Assembly: GCA_902474645.1 (NCBI GenBank)
Contig: CABRWN010000056.1
Coordinates: 1-11,026 of the forward strand
DNA: 11,026 nt
Reading direction: 5' to 3'
Origin: an uncultured Collinsella sp.
GTDB taxonomy: Bacteria; Actinomycetota; Coriobacteriia; Coriobacteriales; Coriobacteriaceae
Positions 1-11,026 of the stretch are shown here, piece by piece; the stretch's first letter is position 1, and the number at the start of each line of letters is the position of its first letter. A program made the translations under genes and the position numbers. The notes under the pieces are model-generated. The model worked only from the letters and a program-made list of their open reading frames with translations, was not told the DNA's origin and ran no database searches.

Positions 1-26
1 GCGCTCGTCGGGGCACTGTTTAAGAG

Positions 27-64
27 AAAAAAAGACCCGCTTCCCTGTTGGGAAACGGGTCTTT
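27..64 (-). terminator. Intrinsic terminator of the rpoBC operon
   Basis: On the minus strand, 27 nt after the rpoC stop codon, the transcript folds into a long stem. The arms are AAAGACCCG and CGGGTCTTT at the base, then TTCCC and GGGAA around a 4-nt loop, with one internal mismatch (40 against 55). A run of seven T follows directly. This is a textbook Rho-independent terminator and marks the end of the rpoB-rpoC transcript. No gene is visible between it and the left edge of the window. Confidence 0.95.
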
Positions 65-90
65 GGAAGGGCGGCTAACGTACTAGGAAA

Positions 91-4569
<4,479 letters not shown>

Positions 4570-4575
4570 AGTCAA

Positions 4576-8067
<3,492 letters not shown>

Positions 8068-8076
8068 CAGGTTTTT

Positions 8077-8083
8077 CCTCCTT
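8077..8083 (-). promoter_or_regulatory. Ribosome binding site of rpoB
   Basis: AAGGAGG on the minus strand, 9 nt before the GTG at 8067. It is a full Shine-Dalgarno match and supports GTG as the start; no other in-frame start with an equally good site lies nearby. Confidence 0.85.
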
Positions 8084-8104
8084 CACGGAAATGCTCGGTG
8101 GGTT

Positions 8105-8123
8105 GGCGAGGCATGGCTTCGCC
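8105..8123 (-). other. Hairpin in the rpoB 5' untranslated region
   Basis: GGCGAAGC and GCCTCGCC flank a 3-nt loop on the minus strand, giving a stem of 7 pairs out of 8. It lies between the candidate promoter and the rpoB ribosome binding site, so it would be near the 5' end of the mRNA. It is not followed by a T run and is not a terminator. It may stabilise the message or be incidental. Confidence 0.4.
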
Positions 8124-8140
8124 AGTTATCGCAATCTAAT

Positions 8141-8168
8141 AGTTTATCAGGTACCGACCGTTGGGCAA
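8141..8168 (-). promoter_or_regulatory. Candidate promoter of rpoBC
   Basis: On the minus strand TTGCCC (8163-8168) and TAAACT (8141-8146) are separated by 16 nt. Each matches 4 of 6 positions of the housekeeping consensus. The start point would fall near 8134, giving a 5' UTR of about 65 nt. A promoter is expected here because galU ends in a strong terminator upstream (8522-8554). The exact hexamers are uncertain. Confidence 0.4.
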
Positions 8169-8245
8169 GAAAAGCCTTGACGCGATTGAGTTTTTGGAGT
8201 AGCAAAGTTTTTCGACAGAAAATGCGCAGGTAGATAGTGGTATAC

Positions 8246-8259
8246 CGAACATCTGTTCA
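8246..8259. promoter_or_regulatory. LexA-box-like palindrome upstream of rpoB
   Basis: CGAACATCTGTTCA contains GAAC and GTTC separated by 4 nt, the core layout of the Gram-positive LexA (DinR) operator. A further inverted half, TGAAC, follows at 8271-8275, so GTTCA (8255-8259) is also paired across 11 nt. It lies about 80 nt upstream of the candidate -35 of rpoB. Fit to the consensus outside the core is imperfect, and no SOS gene is in the window, so a regulatory role is a guess. Confidence 0.25.
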
Positions 8260-8329
8260 TATATTTTCTGTGAACGAGATCGCTGATGCGCACCACTGAA
8301 TGGCGGAATGGCGGCGAGGGTTGATCAGG

Positions 8330-8513
8330 CGGAAACTGCGTCCTGTTTTGAGGCTTCAAACTGGGATGCGCTTTCCGGTTGAGCCCTGTTCGGGAAAGCG
8401 TGTCCCGTTCTGAGCCGACATTCCGGGTCGTAGTTTCCGCTAGGGGCTCAGCCGGAAAGCGCGACCCAGAATTCGGCCAAATTGTGGGTCGCACTTTCCG
8501 GAGCTAAGCTGCA
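8330..8513. repeat. Three-copy tandem array of a mosaic inverted repeat, period about 61 bp
   Basis: A 16-bp core close to GGGTCGCRCTTTCCGG occurs six times in strictly alternating orientation: minus near 8331-8345, plus at 8363-8378, minus at 8391-8407, plus at 8425-8440, minus at 8452-8467 and plus at 8486-8501. Same-orientation cores are 61-62 bp apart, so the array is three tandem units starting at 8330, 8392 and 8453, each with a 48-bp inverted-repeat body. The third unit is the best preserved, with 14 of 15 arm pairs. The 8363-8376/8392-8405 pair fits at 14 of 14 positions if G-T wobbles are allowed on the plus strand. This resembles BIME/REP-type intergenic elements. There is no protein-coding content. 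Confidence 0.85.
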
Positions 8514-8521
8514 GCTCGCAT

Positions 8522-8554
8522 AAAAAACGGGTGCAGACCAAAGTCCGCACCCGT
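8522..8554 (-). terminator. Intrinsic terminator of galU
   Basis: About 20 nt after the galU stop codon the minus strand reads ACGGGTGCGGA, a short loop, TCTGCACCCGT and then six T. The stem is GC-rich and the T run is immediate. It acts on the minus strand only, since the plus strand lacks a T run. It separates galU transcription from rpoBC. Confidence 0.93.
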
Positions 8555-8574
8555 ACATGTCGATGCCCAAAGGC

Positions 8575-9483
8575 TTACTTGCGCATCAAACCGCCGCGCT
8601 CGTCGATGGCGTCCCAGAAGGCGCCGGCAAAGCGAGGATCGCTTGCAGCCATGAGGGCGTTGGTGGCCATCCAGCCAGACGGGGTGCCGGTGTCGTAGCC
8701 CGAGAGCGGGTCGATGACGACAGCGTACATGGCCTCGCGGTCGAGCGAACGTGCCATGGCGTCGGTCAGCTGAATCTCGCCGCCCTTACCGGCCTGCTGA
8801 TCAGCGAGCAGGTCCATGACCAGCGGGCTCAGCAGGTAGCGACCGACGATGTACAGGTTGGACGGAGCCGCCTCGGGAGCGGGCTTCTCAACCAGGCCGC
8901 CGATGCGCCAAACGGCACCGGGCTCGTCGTCAGCGGCATTCTCGAAGCCCTCGAGCGAGCCAACGCGATCGCCGGCGATAACGCCGTAGCGGCTGACTTC
9001 CTCGGGCGAGCAAGCAGCGACGGCGATAACCGAAGCGCCACCGTGCTCTTTGGAAACGGCGAGCATCTTGTCGCAGATGTCACGGTTAGGCACAACGTAG
9101 TCGCCCAGAAGAACCAGGAAGTTCTCCCCTGCCACGGCGTCGGCAGCAGAGCGGATAGCATGGCCGAGGCCCTTGGGCTCGTACTGATAGCGGAAGTCGA
9201 CCGGCATACCGCCAGCGTGGGCGACGGCATCGGCATAGGCGTTCTTGCCGCGCTCGCGCAGCAGGTTCTCGAGCGAACGGTCGGGCTGGAAGTAGCTCAG
9301 CAGCTCGGGCTTACCGGGAGAGGTAACGATGATGGCGTCGTCGACCTCCTCGGGGTCGAGTGCCTCCTCAACGACATACTGAATGACCGGCTTGTCGAGC
9401 ACCGGCAGCATCTCTTTGGGCGTGCACTTAGTGCCAGGCAGAAAACGCGTGCCAAGACCGGCGGCGGGGATGATTGCCTTCAT
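8575..9483 (-). CDS. galU: UTP-glucose-1-phosphate uridylyltransferase
   Basis: GalU makes UDP-glucose from UTP and glucose-1-phosphate in the cytoplasm, feeding galactose use, glycolipids and surface polysaccharides. The 302 residues carry the family marks in order: AAGLGTRFLP with the nucleotide-binding GLGTR at 9-13; TPKEMLPV at 21-28; EPKGLGHAI at 102-110; LLGD with metal-site D128; VEKP at 198-201; GRYLLSP at 214-220; GGEIQLTDAM at 234-243; GYDTG at 262-266. Length matches the bacterial family. Start: ATG at 9483 gives the canonical MKAIIPAAG opening; an in-frame TTG at 9492 lies only 3 nt from the AAAGGA at 9496-9501, while ATG is 12 nt away. It is a monocistronic unit between two terminators. 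Homologous glucose-1-phosphate thymidylyltransferases are less likely given the GalU-type motifs. Confidence 0.95.
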   Translation of the reverse strand: MKAIIPAAGLGTRFLPGTKCTPKEMLPVLDKPVIQYVVEEALDPEEVDDAIIVTSPGKPELLSYFQPDRSLENLLRERGKNAYADAVAHAGGMPVDFRYQYEPKGLGHAIRSAADAVAGENFLVLLGDYVVPNRDICDKMLAVSKEHGGASVIAVAACSPEEVSRYGVIAGDRVGSLEGFENAADDEPGAVWRIGGLVEKPAPEAAPSNLYIVGRYLLSPLVMDLLADQQAGKGGEIQLTDAMARSLDREAMYAVVIDPLSGYDTGTPSGWMATNALMAASDPRFAGAFWDAIDERGGLMRK

Positions 9484-9734
9484 GTTATTCAAGGATCCTT
9501 TCGCAGGCGCAGAATGCGCCCTGTGCGTGCGGCACAGCGGCCGCAGACCAAATTGCGATACCGAAGTATCTTACCGCCGGAGACATACATCGCCGTAAGG
9601 CAAACGCAATTCTTCAGCAGGTCAACGCAAATTATTGCCCGAATGGCGCAATTTTACGCCCCAGCGGTAATGGGATTGGCACGGTGAAGACAACGGTATT
9701 CCGCGTGCCGAGCAATGGGAATGAGGGGCCAAAA
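9484..9734 (-). promoter_or_regulatory. galU leader and promoter region with three consecutive hairpins
   Basis: This 251-nt gap must hold the galU promoter because a strong terminator lies just upstream. On the minus strand, three perfect hairpins precede the start codon: GATAC-TTCG-GTATC (9557-9570), a C(UUCG)G-capped stem; CTGTGC paired with GCACAG (9521-9537); and GGCGCA paired with TGCGCC (9506-9520). The last two abut with no spacer, and the ribosome binding site AAAGGA follows 4 nt later. No hexamer pair is convincing; TAAAAT (near 9653) and TAAGAT (near 9571) are -10-like but lack good -35 partners. No known riboswitch was recognised. Confidence 0.5.
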
Positions 9735-9769
9735 CAAAAAAGACGGGGCTCGCAATGCGAACCCCGTCT
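9735..9769 (-). terminator. Intrinsic terminator of the rplJL unit
   Basis: 28 nt after the rplL stop codon the minus strand reads AGACGGGG, TTCGC, a 3-nt loop, GCGAG, CCCCGTCT and then TTTTTT. The stem is long and GC-rich with one G-T wobble on the RNA strand. It should stop most transcription before galU, so rplJL, galU and rpoBC are three separate units here. Confidence 0.95.
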
Positions 9770-9796
9770 GCAAAGAAATCTGGCGAGAAAGCCTGA

Positions 9797-10174
9797 TTAC
9801 TTGAGGGTGACAGCAGCGCCAGCAGCCTCGAGCTTCTCCTTGGCAGCCTCGGCGTCCTCCTTCTTGGCACCCTCGAGAACAGCCTTGGGAGCGCCCTCGA
9901 CGACCTCCTTGGCCTCCTTCAGGCCAAGGTTGGTGAGCTCACGGACGGCCTTGATGACCTGGATCTTGTTGTCGCCGAAGCCCTCGAGCACGACGTCAAA
10001 CTCGGTCTTCTCCTCGGCCTCAGCAGCGCCAGCAGCGGGAGCGGCGACAACAGCGGCAGGAGCAGCGGCGGAAACGCCGAAGGTGTCCTCGATAGCCTTG
10101 ACGAGCTCGGAAGCCTCGAGAAGGGTCATTTCCTTAAGAGCATCGATGATCTCATCGGTGGTAAGCTTAGCCAT
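9797..10174 (-). CDS. rplL: 50S ribosomal protein L7/L12
   Basis: L7/L12 forms the multi-copy stalk of the large subunit that recruits and activates translational GTPases. The 125 residues show the classic three parts: an N-terminal dimerisation and L10-binding domain (about 1-33, MAKLTTDEIIDALKEMTLLE), an Ala/Pro/Glu-rich flexible hinge (about 36-55) and the globular factor-binding domain (about 57-125) with KIQVIKAVRELTNLGLKEAK. Length is typical. The start is ATG at 10174, with AAAGGA at 10182-10187, 7 nt upstream. The frame is open further upstream, but those residues are not L7/L12-like and lie before the ribosome binding site. It follows rplJ after 102 nt and is followed by a terminator. 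Confidence 0.98.
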   Translation of the reverse strand: MAKLTTDEIIDALKEMTLLEASELVKAIEDTFGVSAAAPAAVVAAPAAGAAEAEEKTEFDVVLEGFGDNKIQVIKAVRELTNLGLKEAKEVVEGAPKAVLEGAKKEDAEAAKEKLEAAGAAVTLK

Positions 10175-10276
10175 TTCTAAGTCCTTTCGGTTTCCGTGTC
10201 TGTGCACGGAGATCAGTTAAAACACGGCGCGAATGCGCCAGGGGTGCGGCGTTGCCGCCGCGGATGAAAACAGCAA
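10175..10276 (-). other. rplJ-rplL spacer with three small hairpins
   Basis: Three short stems lie in a row on the minus strand: GCGGC-AAC-GCCGC (10246-10258), GGCGC-ATTC-GCGCC (10226-10239) followed by GTGTTTT, and CCGTG-CACAGA-CACGG (10194-10209), which ends 6 nt before the rplL ribosome binding site. The second could be a weak, leaky terminator or a processing site. More L7/L12 than L10 is needed per ribosome, so mRNA structures that favour rplL expression would make sense, but this is inference. Confidence 0.4.
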
Positions 10277-10798
10277 CTAGGCTGCCTTCTGCTCGGAGAC
10301 CTGCTGGATCGAACGAGCGAGACCAGAGGAAACGCCGTTGACGCAGACAGCGATGTCGCGAGCGAAACCGGAGATGAGACCGGCGATCTGGCCGAGAAGC
10401 TGATCCTTGGTGGGCAGCTCGGCGATAGCCTTAACATCATCAGCGGAAACGGCCTTGCCGTCGGAGATACCGCCCTTGATCTCAAGGACGCCCTTGGACT
10501 TAGCGGAGAAGTCCTTAAGGGTCTTAGCGGCCTCGACCGGCTCGGACTCGTAGAACACATAAGCGACGGGGCCGGCGAGGATCTCGTCGAGCTCGGGCTG
10601 CTCCTGGTTCTTGAGAGCGATCTTGACCAGGTTGTTCTTGTAGACCTTCATCTCGGCGCCGCACTCGCGAAGCTGATGACGCAGCTCCTGAGCCTGCTTA
10701 ACCGTCAGACCGTTGTAGTTGACGACGAACAGACCGGCGTTCTCGGCGATACGGGACTCGATCTCTGCAACCTTGTCGATTTTGTACTGCTGGGGCAT
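10277..10798 (-). CDS. rplJ: 50S ribosomal protein L10
   Basis: L10 anchors the L7/L12 dimers to 23S rRNA at the base of the ribosomal stalk and, as the L10-L7/L12 complex, represses its own operon by binding the mRNA leader. The 173 residues carry the family hallmarks: an N-terminal rRNA-binding domain with NYNGLTVKQAQELRHQLR and the GAEMKVYKNNL strand, then GPVAYVF and AELPTKDQLLGQIAGLISG, and a C-terminal helix that binds L7/L12. Length is normal. The start is ATG at 10798, with AGGAGG at 10807-10812, 8 nt upstream. A leader with an attenuator lies directly upstream, and rplL follows 102 nt downstream. Identity is secure. Confidence 0.98.
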   Translation of the reverse strand: MPQQYKIDKVAEIESRIAENAGLFVVNYNGLTVKQAQELRHQLRECGAEMKVYKNNLVKIALKNQEQPELDEILAGPVAYVFYESEPVEAAKTLKDFSAKSKGVLEIKGGISDGKAVSADDVKAIAELPTKDQLLGQIAGLISGFARDIAVCVNGVSSGLARSIQQVSEQKAA

Positions 10799-10863
10799 GA
10801 ATTACACCTCCTCGAATTCTTTCCGGGCACGGTCCGCCACAAGGACGTGACGGGGGCATGTCC

Positions 10864-10900
10864 AAAAAGAAAGCCCCCGCGCTGCATGAGCGACGGGGGC
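10864..10900 (-). terminator. Attenuator terminator in the rplJ leader
   Basis: On the minus strand GCCCCCG and CGGGGGC pair around an inner GCT/AGC stem, followed by TTTCTTTTT. It lies 66 nt upstream of the rplJ start and downstream of the L10-leader motif. That places it as the conditional terminator of L10 autoregulation rather than the end of an upstream gene. It could also terminate a gene beyond the right edge if the leader assignment were wrong. Confidence 0.85.
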
Positions 10901-10990
10901 GAGAAGACATATCTACTCGACCACCTCGGCTGGCGGGATATCCCATTAAGCTCGCGGGCGATGCCCGTTTGCACCGGCTGTCTCTGGCAG
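10901..10990 (-). ncRNA. L10 ribosomal-protein leader RNA
   Basis: The minus strand upstream of the attenuator carries the ordered signature of bacterial L10 leaders as I remember them: AGAGACAGCCGGTGC (about 10971-10985), then CTTAAT (about 10945-10950) and CAGCCGAGGTGG (about 10920-10931). Small local hairpins CGGGC-ATC-GCCCG and GGGATATCCC lie between. AGAC near the 5' side can pair with GTCT near 10906-10909 to close the domain. In known leaders L10-L7/L12 binds this kink-turn region and lets the downstream terminator form. The central helix has some mismatches in my hand fold, so details are uncertain. Confidence 0.7.
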
Positions 10991-11014
10991 CGGATTCGTG
11001 CGTGAACCGGAAGT

Positions 11015-11020
11015 ATTATG
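11015..11020 (-). promoter_or_regulatory. Candidate -10 element of the rplJL promoter
   Basis: CATAAT on the minus strand matches the housekeeping -10 consensus at 5 of 6 positions, and transcription would start near 11007, just ahead of the L10 leader. The -35 would be beyond the right edge. A leader of about 210 nt would result, usual for this operon. Confidence 0.35.
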
Positions 11021-11026
11021 GCGGGG

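Noticed and set aside
4573..4575. TTG as the rpoC start codon
   Set aside because: It is only 3 nt from the AAGGAG ribosome binding site; GTG two codons later has normal 9-nt spacing and gives the expected MADFEATDFD start.
8141..8330. A divergent plus-strand promoter in the rpoB upstream region
   Set aside because: No plausible -35/-10 pair was found on the plus strand, and no plus-strand gene follows.
8147..8494. A 115-codon open frame on the minus strand between galU and rpoB
   Set aside because: It runs through the inverted-repeat array and the rpoB promoter region, has no convincing ribosome binding site, and its product resembles no family I know.
8330..8513. CRISPR array
   Set aside because: The repeats alternate in orientation and the unit is continuous and diverged, with no unique spacers of constant size and no cas genes nearby.
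9490..9492. TTG as the galU start codon
   Set aside because: It is too close to AAAGGA, and the ATG three codons later gives the canonical MKAIIPAAG N-terminus.
8557..9687. A 376-codon open frame on the plus strand over galU
   Set aside because: It is the complement of a strongly supported galU gene with all family motifs, and its product shows no recognisable domain.
10175..10207. An N-terminal extension of rplL starting MHRHGNRK
   Set aside because: It lies upstream of a good ribosome binding site and does not match the highly conserved L7/L12 N-terminus.

Overview
All five genes in this window lie on the minus strand. Read in transcription order, from high to low coordinates, they are rplJ (L10), rplL (L7/L12), galU (UTP-glucose-1-phosphate uridylyltransferase), rpoB (RNA polymerase beta) and rpoC (beta'). 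The DNA is GC-rich. RpoB (about 1163 aa) and RpoC (about 1492 aa) have the actinobacterial layout, including an acidic coiled-coil-like insertion in the beta' clamp. Lineage-specific features of both subunits point to Coriobacteriia, most likely Collinsella or a relative. That placement rests on my reading of the proteins, not on a database search.

Right end (9735-11026): a promoter -10 candidate at the window edge is followed by an L10-type leader RNA, an intrinsic terminator acting as an attenuator (10864-10900), rplJ, a 102-nt hairpin-rich gap, rplL and a strong intrinsic terminator (9735-9769). This is the classical autoregulated L10-L7/L12 unit. Centre (8522-9734): galU stands as its own unit, with about 250 nt of leader holding three perfect hairpins, one capped by a C(UUCG)G loop, and its own terminator (8522-8554). 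It separates the ribosomal stalk genes from rpoBC, which are usually adjacent. Between galU and rpoB (8068-8574) lie a three-copy, about 61-bp tandem array of a mosaic inverted repeat (8330-8513), a LexA-box-like palindrome, a candidate rpoB promoter and a hairpin in the 5' UTR. Left end (27-8067): rpoB and rpoC are tightly coupled, with the rpoC ribosome binding site inside the last codons of rpoB, and the operon ends in a strong terminator at 27-64.

The most interesting content is inside RNA polymerase. The beta' C-terminal extension carries a domain that aligns without gaps to the C-terminal DNA-binding domain of the alpha subunit and keeps the Arg, Asn, Gly, Lys and Glu positions used by alpha for UP-element DNA. 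In addition, the beta fork-loop-2 segment just after the rifampicin region is rewritten and about 8 residues longer than usual, the bridge helix and trigger loop carry substitutions at usually constant positions, and beta and beta' end in acidic tails with short LD(D/E)L-type motifs. Together these suggest a lineage-specific remodelled RNA polymerase with a possible extra promoter-DNA contact module on beta'.
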